NCBI GenBank assembly: GCA_963741315.1
Contig: CAVUHK010000001.1
Span: 62,001 to 126,000, forward strand
DNA from: PALSA-1003 sp963741315
Lineage (GTDB): Bacteria > Pseudomonadota > Gammaproteobacteria > Burkholderiales > Casimicrobiaceae
Reading direction: 5' to 3'
Length of the DNA stretch: 64,000 nucleotides
The position numbers and the translations under genes were made by a program. The notes under the pieces were generated by a model. The model worked only from the letters and a program-made list of their open reading frames with translations, made no database searches and had not been told where the DNA came from. Below, piece after piece: positions 25,756 to 34,135 of the stretch; the first letter of the stretch is position 1, and every line of letters starts with the position of its first letter.

Positions 25756-26853
25756 ATGGCCCTGCTCGAAATCAAGAACATCACGCGCCGCTTCGGGGCA
25801 TTCGAAGCGGTCAAGAACGTCAGCTTCGACGTCGCCGCCGGCGAGTTCTTCACCCTGCTGGGACCCTCCGGATGCGGCAAGACGACGATCCTGCGCATGA
25901 TCGCCGGCTTCGACATGCCCGACGAGGGCAGTATCATCCTCGATGGCGTCGACCTCAGGGACACCCCACCGGAACGCCGGCCCATCCACACGGTGTTCCA
26001 GAGTTATGCGCTCTTCCCGCACATGTCGGTCGTCGACAACGTGGCCTTTCCGCTGAAGATGGCAGGCACGTCGGAAGAGGAGGCACGGGCCAAGGTCAAG
26101 GCGGTCCTCGACCTGGTGCACCTGTCGGAAAAGGGCGACCAGTTCCCGCACGAATTGTCCGGCGGCCAGAAGCAGCGCGTCGCGCTCGCACGCTCGCTGG
26201 TGAACCGGCCCAGGCTGCTGCTGCTCGACGAGCCCCTGGGTGCGCTCGACGCGAAGCTGCGCGAGCAACTTCAGGTCGAGTTGATGAGCCTGCAGCGCGA
26301 CGTCGGCATCACTTTCATATTCGTCACACACTCGCAGGCTGAGGCGCTGGCGTTGTCGCATCGCATTGCGGTAATGAACGCCGGTCGCATCGAGCAGCTC
26401 GACGAGCCGTCGAAGATCTACGGTTTTCCCAACAACCGCTTCGTCGCCGACTTCATCGGCAACTGCAACCTGCTCGACGTCACGGTCACTGGACGGCAGA
26501 ACGACGCGCTCACGCTCGCCAGCGCCGGCCTGGGCTCGATCACCGCACCGGCGCGCGCTGGCGTCGATGTCGGCACCAAGGGTGTGCTGGCGCTGCGGCC
26601 GGAAATGGTGCGCATCTTTGCCAAGGATGCAGCGGTCGCTGACACGGGTCTGGTCAACCGCTTTCATGGCAAGGTGCGCGAGTACGTCTACATCGGCGAC
26701 GTGACGACCTACATCGTGTTCCTCGACAACGGCCAGAAGATCGAGGCGCTGGCGCCCAACGCCGGCTCGGGCCGGGCGCGCTTTTTCGAGACCGGCGATG
26801 AAGTGCAGGTGGCGTGGCGCGGAGACGCCGGTCACTTCGTGTTCGATCGATAG
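25756..26853 (+). CDS. potA: Spermidine/putrescine ABC transporter ATPase
   Basis: 365 residues. Walker A GPSGCGKTT is at 36-44, Q-loop FQSYALFPHM near 92, signature LSGGQKQRVALARSLV near 135, Walker B LLLLDEPLGALD near 155, and H-loop FVTHSQAEALAL near 190. A TOBE-like regulatory domain fills residues 240-365. It heads potA-B-C-D in canonical order, and the permease starts 6 bases after it, so it energises polyamine (or a close relative's) uptake at the inner membrane. Confidence 0.93.
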   Translation: MALLEIKNITRRFGAFEAVKNVSFDVAAGEFFTLLGPSGCGKTTILRMIAGFDMPDEGSIILDGVDLRDTPPERRPIHTVFQSYALFPHMSVVDNVAFPLKMAGTSEEEARAKVKAVLDLVHLSEKGDQFPHELSGGQKQRVALARSLVNRPRLLLLDEPLGALDAKLREQLQVELMSLQRDVGITFIFVTHSQAEALALSHRIAVMNAGRIEQLDEPSKIYGFPNNRFVADFIGNCNLLDVTVTGRQNDALTLASAGLGSITAPARAGVDVGTKGVLALRPEMVRIFAKDAAVADTGLVNRFHGKVREYVYIGDVTTYIVFLDNGQKIEALAPNAGSGRARFFETGDEVQVAWRGDAGHFVFDR

Positions 26854-26858
26854 CCGCA

Positions 26859-27692
26859 GTGAAAGCCGCGTCACCCTGGGCCAAGTGGACCGTCGGCGGC
26901 CCGCCATTCTTCTTCCTGCTGGTGTTCTTTGCGCTGCCTGGACTCATCGTCGTGGTCGCGTCGTTCATGTACCCGGGCGAATTCGGCGGGCTGGCGCCGC
27001 TGTTTCCGCTGCGCGGCAGCGAGGAGACCGGCCTCACGGTCGAGAACTACGCGGTGTTCTTCGGCGACTGGGTGTACGTGCAGATCTTCGCCAAGTCGTT
27101 CGGCGTCGCCGCGCTTACGACGCTGATCTGCCTGCTTGCCGGCTACCCGCTGGCGATGCTCATCGCGCGCATGCCCAAGAAGCGGCGCGACCTGATGGTG
27201 TTGCTGGTGATTCTGCCCTTCGCGAGCAATTTCCTGGTGCGCGTCTACGCCTGGATGATCATCCTCGGCCCCTTCGACCTGCTATTCACGCGCTTCGCGG
27301 TGATCATCGGCATGGTGTTCGTGCACCTGCCGTTCATGATCCTGCCGCTGTATACCAACCTCGAGAAGCACGACCCGGTGCTGCTCGACGCGGCGCAGGA
27401 CCTCGGCGCCAATCGCTGGGAGCGGTTCTGGCGGGTGACGTTTCCGCTGTCGCTGCCTGGCATATTCTCCGGCGCGGCGCTGGTGTTCATTCCGGTGCTG
27501 GGCATGTTCGCGATTCCCGAAATCCTCGGCGGCGCCAACGACTGGCTGGTCGGCAACATGATCAAGGAGTCGTTCCTGGGCACGCGCGACTGGCCGTTCG
27601 GGTCGATGCTCTCGCTCATGCTCACGCTCGCGGTGCTGCTGGTCGCTGCCCTCTCGACCTGGTTCGCGCGCGGAGGACTGCGCCGTGCCTAG
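26859..27692 (+). CDS. potB: Polyamine ABC transporter permease PotB
   Basis: 277 residues with six membrane spans. The coupling EAA-like motif is DAAQDLGANRWERFWRVTFPLSLPG near 187-211. FFLLVFFALPGLIVVVASF begins the first span, and VYAWMIILGP near 125 is PotB wording. The GTG start is 6 bases past the potA stop; an ATG 15 codons up lies inside potA. It overlaps potC by 8 bases. Confidence 0.92.
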   Translation: MKAASPWAKWTVGGPPFFFLLVFFALPGLIVVVASFMYPGEFGGLAPLFPLRGSEETGLTVENYAVFFGDWVYVQIFAKSFGVAALTTLICLLAGYPLAMLIARMPKKRRDLMVLLVILPFASNFLVRVYAWMIILGPFDLLFTRFAVIIGMVFVHLPFMILPLYTNLEKHDPVLLDAAQDLGANRWERFWRVTFPLSLPGIFSGAALVFIPVLGMFAIPEILGGANDWLVGNMIKESFLGTRDWPFGSMLSLMLTLAVLLVAALSTWFARGGLRRA

Positions 27693-28545
27693 CGGCGGCC
27701 TGCTGCTGATTGTCGTCCTCGGACTGGCCGCGATCGCGCTGGGCGCGTTGCTGCTGTCGCGCTCGACGCGCCAGGGCTATGCGCTGTGCCTGGTGTCGAT
27801 CGCCGTCTACGCATTCCTGTATGTCCCGCTGGTGATCGTCATCGTGTTTTCGTTCAACGATTCGAAACTCAACGCCGAGTGGGTGGGTTTCACGCTGTCG
27901 TGGTACAAGACGCTCTTCGCCGACCAGGACATGCTGCGCGCGGCTGGCAATTCGGTATTGATCGCCGTCGTCGCCAGCATCTGCGCGACAATCCTGGGAA
28001 CGATGGCCGGCATCGCCATGCATCGCTATCGCACGCGCGTGCTGCCGTTCATGGTGCTCACGCCGGTGGCGATGCCGGAAATCCTGCTCGGTGTGTCGCT
28101 GCTGATCTTCTTCATCCAGGTGATCGGCACCGAATTGAACCTGCTCACCGTGATCATCGCCCACGTGACCTTCTGCATCGGCTTCGTCGCGATCATCGTG
28201 CGGGCGCGGCTGGCCGGGATGGACGAATCGATCTTCGAGGCGGCACGCGACCTCGGCGCCTCGCCGTGGCAGACGTTCCGGCTCATCACTCTGCCGCTGA
28301 TCATGCCCGGCGTGGTCGCCGGTGCGCTGATGGCGTTCACGCTGTCGATCGACGACTTCGTCATCACCTTTTTCACTGCCGGCGTGGGTGTGTCGACGTT
28401 ACCGCTGCAGATCTACTCGATGATCAAGATCGCGGTAACGCCCGAGGTCAACGCGATCTCGACACTGCTGATGGCGCTGACGCTGGTCATGATCGTGGTG
28501 GCCGGCAAACTCGCCCCCGACGCGCTGAGGGGGAAGGCGGATTGA
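27685..28545 (+). CDS. potC: Polyamine ABC transporter permease PotC
   Basis: 286 residues. An extra N-terminal hydrophobic helix precedes the usual spans (YVPLVIVIVFSFNDSK near 47-62 is PotC wording). The coupling motif is EAARDLGASPWQTFRLITLPLIMPG near 187, and SIDDFVITFFTAG near 220 is also typical. The GTG start has GGAGG 8 bases ahead. Forms the second half of the channel with PotB. Confidence 0.93.
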   Translation: MPSGGLLLIVVLGLAAIALGALLLSRSTRQGYALCLVSIAVYAFLYVPLVIVIVFSFNDSKLNAEWVGFTLSWYKTLFADQDMLRAAGNSVLIAVVASICATILGTMAGIAMHRYRTRVLPFMVLTPVAMPEILLGVSLLIFFIQVIGTELNLLTVIIAHVTFCIGFVAIIVRARLAGMDESIFEAARDLGASPWQTFRLITLPLIMPGVVAGALMAFTLSIDDFVITFFTAGVGVSTLPLQIYSMIKIAVTPEVNAISTLLMALTLVMIVVAGKLAPDALRGKAD

Positions 28546-29675
28546 AGCGCGCCGCCTGCCTGCTCGGGATGTCCGGCGTCGTGCTGCTGGGGCTCGCGCT
28601 CGCGGCGTGCAGCCCCAAATCTGACGATACCGAGAAGAAAGAGGCCGATGCAAAGCCTGCGGCGCGGGGCACCAACGAGCTACACCTCTACAACTGGAAC
28701 AATTACATCGCGGAGGAGACGGTCAAGCGCTTCGAGGCGGTCTGCAACTGCCGCCTCGTGCAGGACTATTATTCCGACAACGAGGAATTGCTGGCGAAAC
28801 TCGCCGCCGGTGCGACCGGTTACGACATCCTGGTGCCGACCGGCAATGCCGTCGAGACCCTCATCGCCGGTGGCTCGTTGCGTGAACTCGACCGAAGCAA
28901 GCTGCCGAACTTCAAGAACCTCAAACCCGAATTCGTCAACCCATGGTACGACCCGGGCAACAAGTATTCGGTGCCATATGCCTACTCGGTCACGCTGATC
29001 GGTTACAACGTCGAGAAGATGAAGGAGCTGGGACTACCGACCGACACCTGGGCGGTGATCTTCGATCCGAAGTACCTGGAACGCGTCAAGGGCAAGATCA
29101 CCGTGCTCGACAGCCAGCGCGAGCTGTTCGCCGCGGCATTGCTCTACCTCGGATACCCGGTGAACGAGACCGACCCCGCCAAGCTCAAGGAAGCGCGCGA
29201 CACGATCCTGCGCGCCAAGCCGTACTGGGCGGCGTTCAATGCGTCGTCGTACATCAAGGAACTTACCATCGGCAACATCTGGCTGGCGCACGGCTATTCG
29301 AACGACATGTTCCAGGCCGCGCAGGATGCCAGGAAAGCCAACCGCCCGTTTTCGATCGGATTTTCGACGCCCAAGCAGGGAGCCGTGCTCGCCGTCGACA
29401 ACATGGTGATGCACAAGACCGGGCCGCGCCCCGACCTCGCCTATCAGTTCATCGACTTCATGCTCGAGGGCAAGAATGCGGCGGAGCTGTCCAACATGCT
29501 GGGCTCGGGCAATCCCAATGCCGCGGCAATGGCCTACATCGAGCCGGCGATCCGCGACAATCCGGCGGTGTTTCCCGATGCGGAAGCGATGAAGCGCCTC
29601 GAGCAGTTGCGCGACATGTCGCGCAAGGAGCGTCGACTGCTCAACCGCATGTGGACCGAGATCAAGGTGCGCTGA
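28542..29675 (+). CDS. potD: Periplasmic polyamine-binding protein PotD
   Basis: 377 residues. The leader ends in a lipobox-like LALAACS, so it is probably a lipoprotein. LYNWNNYIAEETVKRFE near residue 48 and YDILVPTGNAVETLI near 90 are the PotD/PotF ligand-lobe signatures, with VPYAYSVTLIGYN near 145. The TTG start overlaps the potC stop as TTGA and has GGGGAAGG ahead; an ATG nine codons later is an alternative. It delivers spermidine, putrescine or a relative to PotBC. Confidence 0.93.
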   Translation: MKRAACLLGMSGVVLLGLALAACSPKSDDTEKKEADAKPAARGTNELHLYNWNNYIAEETVKRFEAVCNCRLVQDYYSDNEELLAKLAAGATGYDILVPTGNAVETLIAGGSLRELDRSKLPNFKNLKPEFVNPWYDPGNKYSVPYAYSVTLIGYNVEKMKELGLPTDTWAVIFDPKYLERVKGKITVLDSQRELFAAALLYLGYPVNETDPAKLKEARDTILRAKPYWAAFNASSYIKELTIGNIWLAHGYSNDMFQAAQDARKANRPFSIGFSTPKQGAVLAVDNMVMHKTGPRPDLAYQFIDFMLEGKNAAELSNMLGSGNPNAAAMAYIEPAIRDNPAVFPDAEAMKRLEQLRDMSRKERRLLNRMWTEIKVR

Positions 29676-29688
29676 GCGCCGCGGCATC

Positions 29689-30297
29689 GTGAGCGAAACG
29701 CGCGCCGCCATCACCATCCAGCCACTGTCGCCGGCGCGCGCCGACGACTATCTGCGCTTTTTCGACCACGAGCGCGGGCCGGCATTCGCCGACAACCCGG
29801 AGTGGGCCAAGTGCTATTGCCACTATTACGAGGTGCCACTGGCGATCGACTGGCCGTCGCTGCCGGGTGAAGCCAATCGCGACGCAATGCGGGCGCGCAT
29901 CGAGGTGGGCGAGATGGAAGGTTATCTCGCCTACGACGGCGACGAAGTCGTCGGCTGGATGAATGCACAACCCCGCCACAAGCTCCCGCATTGCTTCGAG
30001 CGCATGCGCATCGCGGCGCCACCAGTCGACGTTCCCGACCACGAAGCCGCGGTCATCGTTTGCTTTGTCATCGCACCGGCCCGGCGCCGCACCGGCGTCG
30101 CTCGCACGCTGCTCAGGCAGGGCGTCGTGTCACTGGGCGCGCGTGGCATCCGCGTGGTCGACGCCTTTCCATTCAAATCCGGTGACAGCATCGCGTCGGC
30201 CGACCACTACCACGGCTCGCTATCGATGTTCGTCGATGCCGGGTTCACCGTCCTTCGCGACGACGAGAACCTGACCGTGGTGCGCAGGCTGCTCTAG
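29689..30297 (+). CDS. GNAT-family N-acetyltransferase
   Basis: 202 residues. The acetyl-CoA pocket is VIVCFVIAPARRRTGVARTLLRQG near residues 123-146, with the usual (R/Q)xxGxG/A pattern as RRRTGVA. A Cys/His-rich KCYCHYYEV occurs near 40-48. The GTG start is 13 bases after potD, so it may be in the operon; polyamine acetylation is an attractive but unproven role. Other substrates are equally possible. Confidence 0.8.
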   Translation: MSETRAAITIQPLSPARADDYLRFFDHERGPAFADNPEWAKCYCHYYEVPLAIDWPSLPGEANRDAMRARIEVGEMEGYLAYDGDEVVGWMNAQPRHKLPHCFERMRIAAPPVDVPDHEAAVIVCFVIAPARRRTGVARTLLRQGVVSLGARGIRVVDAFPFKSGDSIASADHYHGSLSMFVDAGFTVLRDDENLTVVRRLL

Positions 30298-30308
30298 CGG
30301 CGCTGCAC

Positions 30309-31406
30309 ATGCGCGCCAAGCCTCACCGCTCGCATTCAACGCTGCTGCCGCAGTATTTCGCCGCGCTCTACGCGCTGATGATCGTCTACGCGAGCCTGGA
30401 GCCGTTCTCGGGCTGGATGGCGCCGCTGCCGGGGACGCCGTACTTCCTGCTGGCTGCGTGGCCGCCGCGCTTTACGCGCTTCGACATCAGCATCAATGTC
30501 ATCGCCTATGCGCCTTTCGGCTTCTTCGTCGCGCTGATCGGTTCGAGGCGCGCGGCGTGGAAGCGCCTGGGCGCAAGCGTGCTGGCGGGGGGCGTGCTGT
30601 CGCTCGCCATGGAATCGGCGCAGATGTACCTGCCGACGCGCGACGCGAGCGCGATGGACATGCTGTCCAACACCGCCGGCGCTGCGCTGGGTGCGCTCGT
30701 GGGGATTGTCCTGCACCGGATTCCCGGATTGCGCACCCGCATCGGCGCCTGGCGCCGGCGCGTGTTTCTGCCGGGCCGCAGCGGAGACTTCGGGCTCGCA
30801 TTGCTCGGCACCTGGCTGCTGGCGCAGGTCAATCCCGGCATCCCATTGTTCGCCGCGACCTTCGACCCGTCGCTGGAACTGGCCAGCGACTTCGCGGGTA
30901 CGCTGCTGCAGGCCGCGCAGAGCGCATTCAACGTCGTCGGGGTCGGATTGTTCCTGGCGCTGCTCTTGCGGCAGCGACATTTCCTGGGCGGCGCGGTGCT
31001 GCTGCTCATCGGTAGCGCGCTCATGCTCAAGGGCTTTGCCGCCATCCTGCTGCTGCGCCAGTCGGTGTTCGAGACGTGGATCAAGCCGGGCGTGCTGTTC
31101 GGCATTGGCGTGGGCGTGGTGGTGCTACTCGTCGCCATTCGCCTGCCGCGCCCGGCCCGCACAACGCTGTGCGCGATCACACTGCTTTCATCGCTGATCG
31201 CGCCGTTGCTCGCACCCGACATGTGGCAGGCGCGCGCGCCGCTGGCGCTGTTCGACTGGCCGTACGGGCAGCTGCTCAACTTCAACGGGCTCACGCACGC
31301 CGTGCTGGTCGTGTGGCCCGTGCTCGCCAGTGTGTATCTGCTATGGCAGGCAGGCCAGCCCGGGTGGGGTCACACCGTGCAGGAGAGCGACGAGCGTCGC
31401 GTATAA
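30309..31406 (+). CDS. VanZ-like multi-span membrane protein
   Basis: 365 residues with about nine to ten hydrophobic spans. The N-terminal third is VanZ-like: SLEPFSGW near 29, DISINVIAYAPFGFFVAL near 59, and ESAQMYLPTRDASAMDMLSNTAGAALGA near 101-128. The rest is hydrophobic with no recognised domain. VanZ domains are linked to glycopeptide or antimicrobial tolerance in some Gram-positives, but in proteobacteria their function is unknown. It is 11 bases downstream of the GNAT gene. Confidence 0.8.
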   Translation: MRAKPHRSHSTLLPQYFAALYALMIVYASLEPFSGWMAPLPGTPYFLLAAWPPRFTRFDISINVIAYAPFGFFVALIGSRRAAWKRLGASVLAGGVLSLAMESAQMYLPTRDASAMDMLSNTAGAALGALVGIVLHRIPGLRTRIGAWRRRVFLPGRSGDFGLALLGTWLLAQVNPGIPLFAATFDPSLELASDFAGTLLQAAQSAFNVVGVGLFLALLLRQRHFLGGAVLLLIGSALMLKGFAAILLLRQSVFETWIKPGVLFGIGVGVVVLLVAIRLPRPARTTLCAITLLSSLIAPLLAPDMWQARAPLALFDWPYGQLLNFNGLTHAVLVVWPVLASVYLLWQAGQPGWGHTVQESDERRV

Positions 31407-31407
31407 T
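31402..31407 (+). promoter_or_regulatory. Consensus -10 hexamer before the ferredoxin gene
   Basis: TATAAT, a perfect -10, overlaps the very end of the VanZ-like gene and lies 22 bases before the ferredoxin ATG. No matching -35 is obvious at 16-18 bases. It probably starts a separate ferredoxin-hydrolase-ATPase transcript. Confidence 0.4.
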
Positions 31408-31429
31408 CCGCGACTCGTCCGGAGTTGGC

Positions 31430-31738
31430 ATGAGTTACTACAAGCATCACGTGTTCTTCTGCTGCAACAAACGCGATCCACCCGAGGCCTGCTGCGCCGA
31501 TCGCGGCGCCGCCGACATGCAGGCCTACGCCAAGCAGCGCATCAAGCAACTCGGCTTGAACGGCAAGGGCAGCGTGCGCATCAACAAGGCCGGCTGCCTC
31601 GATCGCTGCGAAGAAGGCCCGGTGATCGTCGTCTATCCGGACGAAACCTGGTACACCTACGTCGACCGCGATGACATCGACGAAATCATCGACTCGCACA
31701 TCGTCAACGGCCGCGTGGTCGAGCGGTTGAAGATTTGA
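31430..31738 (+). CDS. [2Fe-2S] ferredoxin, thioredoxin-like type
   Basis: 102 residues with the Cys pattern of thioredoxin-fold ferredoxins: C11/C12, C21/C22, then C56 and C60 in AGCLDRCEEGP. This is the NADH dehydrogenase NuoE-like or Azotobacter Shethna-type fold rather than the plant type. It is followed directly by an alpha/beta hydrolase whose TTG overlaps its stop, then a NodI-type ATPase. Partner reductase is not in the window. Confidence 0.88.
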   Translation: MSYYKHHVFFCCNKRDPPEACCADRGAADMQAYAKQRIKQLGLNGKGSVRINKAGCLDRCEEGPVIVVYPDETWYTYVDRDDIDEIIDSHIVNGRVVERLKI

Positions 31739-32352
31739 CCCGCGGCGAGCGGCGCGAACTGATCGCGGGGCCGGCAGGCGCCCTCGAGGTCGCGCTCAAC
31801 GTGCCCGACGGCGAGCCGCGCGGCATCGCGCTGGTGGCGCATCCGCACCCGCAGCAGGGCGGTACGCTGGACAACAAGGTGGCACAAACGCTGGCGCGCA
31901 CTTTTGCAGGACTGGGCTATGCCAGCGCGCGCTTCAATTTTCGCGGCGCCGGCAAGAGCGAAGGCACTTTTGCCGACGGCATCGGCGAGACCGACGATGC
32001 GCTCGCCGCGCTCGCGTTTGCGCAGGCGGAATTCCCGGGTGTTGCGCAGGTGCCGCCAGTGTTGGCTGGCTTCTCGTTCGGATCGTACGTGCAGACGCGC
32101 GTTGCACACACTGTCAAGGCCGAGCGCCTGGTACTGGTCGGCGCCGCGGTCAAGCGCTTTCCCATCGAGCAGGTACCCGCCGACACGATCGTCATTCACG
32201 GCGAAGAAGACGATGTGGTGGCATTGGCCGACGTCCTGGAATGGGCACGGCCGCAACTGCTGCCGGTGATCGTCTTTCCCGGATGCGGGCACTTCTTCCA
32301 CGGCCGCCTCGGGCAACTGCAGCAAGTCATTGCGGGGATGTGGAAGCGATGA
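31735..32352 (+). CDS. Small alpha/beta hydrolase
   Basis: 205 residues. The nucleophile elbow is GFSFGS near residue 118, the oxyanion side is AHPHPQQGGTLDNKV near 34-48, and the catalytic His is in GCGHFFHGRL near 182. LARTFAGLGYASARFNFRGAGKSEG near 52-76 is typical of the dienelactone-hydrolase-like, uncharacterised esterase group. It starts with TTG overlapping the ferredoxin stop and ends in ATGA overlap with the ATPase gene, so the three are one operon. Confidence 0.84.
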   Translation: MTRGERRELIAGPAGALEVALNVPDGEPRGIALVAHPHPQQGGTLDNKVAQTLARTFAGLGYASARFNFRGAGKSEGTFADGIGETDDALAALAFAQAEFPGVAQVPPVLAGFSFGSYVQTRVAHTVKAERLVLVGAAVKRFPIEQVPADTIVIHGEEDDVVALADVLEWARPQLLPVIVFPGCGHFFHGRLGQLQQVIAGMWKR

Positions 32353-33281
32353 TCGACGCCGTGGACAACGGCGCGGTGCTTGTAGTCAGCGGGTTGCGCA
32401 AGTCGTACGGCGAGAACGAAGTCGTGCGCGGGCTCGATTTTTCGATTCGTCGCGGCGAGTGCTTCGGCCTGCTGGGGCCCAATGGCGCGGGCAAGACGAC
32501 GACATTGCGCTGCTGCCTGGGACTGACCGACCCCAACGCCGGATCCATCACCTTGGTCGGCGAGCCCGTGCCCAGCCGCGCGCGCCAGGCGCGCGCCCGC
32601 GTCGGCGTGGTGCCGCAGATGGACAATCTCGATCCCGATTTCACGGTCATCGAAAACCTGCGGATTTATGGCCGGTACTTCCGGATGCCGGATGCCGTGG
32701 TGCAGGAGCGCATCCCGCGCTTGCTGGACTTTGCCGGCCTGGCGGCCAAGGGTGGCGTCAGCATCCGCACCTTGTCAGGCGGCATGAAGCGACGCCTGAC
32801 GCTCGCGCGCGCGCTGATCAACGACCCCGAGCTGCTCATTCTCGACGAACCGACGACCGGGCTCGATCCGCAGGCGCGACACCTGATCTGGGATGGTCTT
32901 CGGCAGTTGGTGAGCCAGGGCAAGACGATCCTGCTGACGACGCACTTCATGGACGAAGCCGAGCGTCTTTGCTCGCGGCTGGCCGTGATCGACCACGGCT
33001 TGATGATCGCCAGCGACTCGCCACGCGCGCTGATCGCCGCGCATGTCGAACCGGAAGTCGTCGAAGTCTACGGCGACGCTGTGCGCGCGTGGGTCGATGG
33101 CCGGGGGCGCGCGCTGTCCGACCGACTGGAAGTGGCGGGCGACACGGCGTTCTGCTACTCGCGCAACGCGGCTCCACTGCTCGCCGATCTGCTCAAAGTG
33201 CCGGGACTGCGCTACCTGCACCGACCCGCGAATGTCGAGGACCTGTTCATCAAGCTGACAGGACGCGAACTGCGCGATTGA
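32349..33281 (+). CDS. ABC transporter ATPase, NodI/DrrA type
   Basis: 310 residues. Walker A GPNGAGKTT is at 43-51, signature LSGGMKRRLTLARALI near 145, Walker B LLILDEPTTGLDPQARHLIW near 168, and H-loop LLTTHFMDEAERLCSRLAVID near 200. GVVPQMDNLDPDFTVIENL near 86 and the C-terminal domain ending LFIKLTGRELRD match NodI exporters. The matching NodJ-type permease is not next to it but 15.7 kb downstream at 49011. The family exports amphiphiles; this does not by itself imply nodulation. Confidence 0.9.
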   Translation: MIDAVDNGAVLVVSGLRKSYGENEVVRGLDFSIRRGECFGLLGPNGAGKTTTLRCCLGLTDPNAGSITLVGEPVPSRARQARARVGVVPQMDNLDPDFTVIENLRIYGRYFRMPDAVVQERIPRLLDFAGLAAKGGVSIRTLSGGMKRRLTLARALINDPELLILDEPTTGLDPQARHLIWDGLRQLVSQGKTILLTTHFMDEAERLCSRLAVIDHGLMIASDSPRALIAAHVEPEVVEVYGDAVRAWVDGRGRALSDRLEVAGDTAFCYSRNAAPLLADLLKVPGLRYLHRPANVEDLFIKLTGRELRD

Positions 33282-33341
33282 ATCGGTGGGCGTATTATCG
33301 AAATCGGCTGGGCGCAAGACTGCGGCCCCGTTGGAGAAATG

Positions 33342-34064
33342 ATGCCGAACACCTACGATCTCGCTGGTAAGCGCGCCATTGTCACTGGCGCGGCAAAGGG
33401 GATCGGACGCGCGATTGCCGAGCTATTGCTCGCTAACGACTGCGAAGTCCTGATCTGGGATGCGCAACGTGCCGAGGTTGCGGGCGCAACATCAGTTCAG
33501 GTAGACGTTGCTCAGCCGCCTCAAGTTGCAGCGGCCGTCTCACAACTCGCTGCCAACAAGCGCGTCGACATACTCATAAACGACGCCGGCTACCTGGGCA
33601 AAACGACCAACTTCGTGACTCACGCCGTTGCCGATTGGCGGCGAATTATCGAAGTGAACCTGCTTGGCACGATGTATGTGACCCAGGCAGTTCTACCGAT
33701 CATGGTCGCCCAACGTGGGGGCAGAATCGTAAATCTCGGCTCGCTCGCCGGAAAGGAAGGCTTGGCGGGCATCACTGCGTACTCTGCGGCTAGCGCTGGA
33801 ATCATCTCCTTCACCAAGGCACTGAGCCGTGAGGTAGCCCAGCACAATATCTTTGTGAATTGCGTAGCACCCGGACCGATCGATACGGACATGATCAGGG
33901 ATCTTGGTTCTGAAGTGGTCAGCCAGATGATCACGGACAGCCCAATGCGTCGCCTTGGGGAGGCGAATGAGGTTGCGAATCTGGTCGCGTGGCTATGCAC
34001 TGAGGCGAGTCGATTCAACACAGGCGCAGTATTCGACATGTCCGGCGGTCGTGCACGGTATTGA
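33342..34064 (+). CDS. SDR-family protein with a substituted catalytic lysine
   Basis: 240 residues from the second of two adjacent ATGs, which is better spaced from GGAG. The cofactor loop TGAAKGIG is at 15-22, VDV at 54-56, NDAG at 80-83, catalytic Ser134 and Tyr147 are present, but the YxxxK lysine is Ser151 (YSAAS). PGPIDTDM near 180 and the Rossmann core are otherwise intact. It may be inactive as a dehydrogenase or be a binding protein. It is the first gene of the block between the NodI- and NodJ-type genes. Confidence 0.82.
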   Translation: MPNTYDLAGKRAIVTGAAKGIGRAIAELLLANDCEVLIWDAQRAEVAGATSVQVDVAQPPQVAAAVSQLAANKRVDILINDAGYLGKTTNFVTHAVADWRRIIEVNLLGTMYVTQAVLPIMVAQRGGRIVNLGSLAGKEGLAGITAYSAASAGIISFTKALSREVAQHNIFVNCVAPGPIDTDMIRDLGSEVVSQMITDSPMRRLGEANEVANLVAWLCTEASRFNTGAVFDMSGGRARY

Positions 34065-34135
34065 ACTGCGATGACGCCTGACCTCTCCATAGAGCGGACG
34101 CTAGGGCCATACATCGTCGAACAGTGGAAGGGCGC

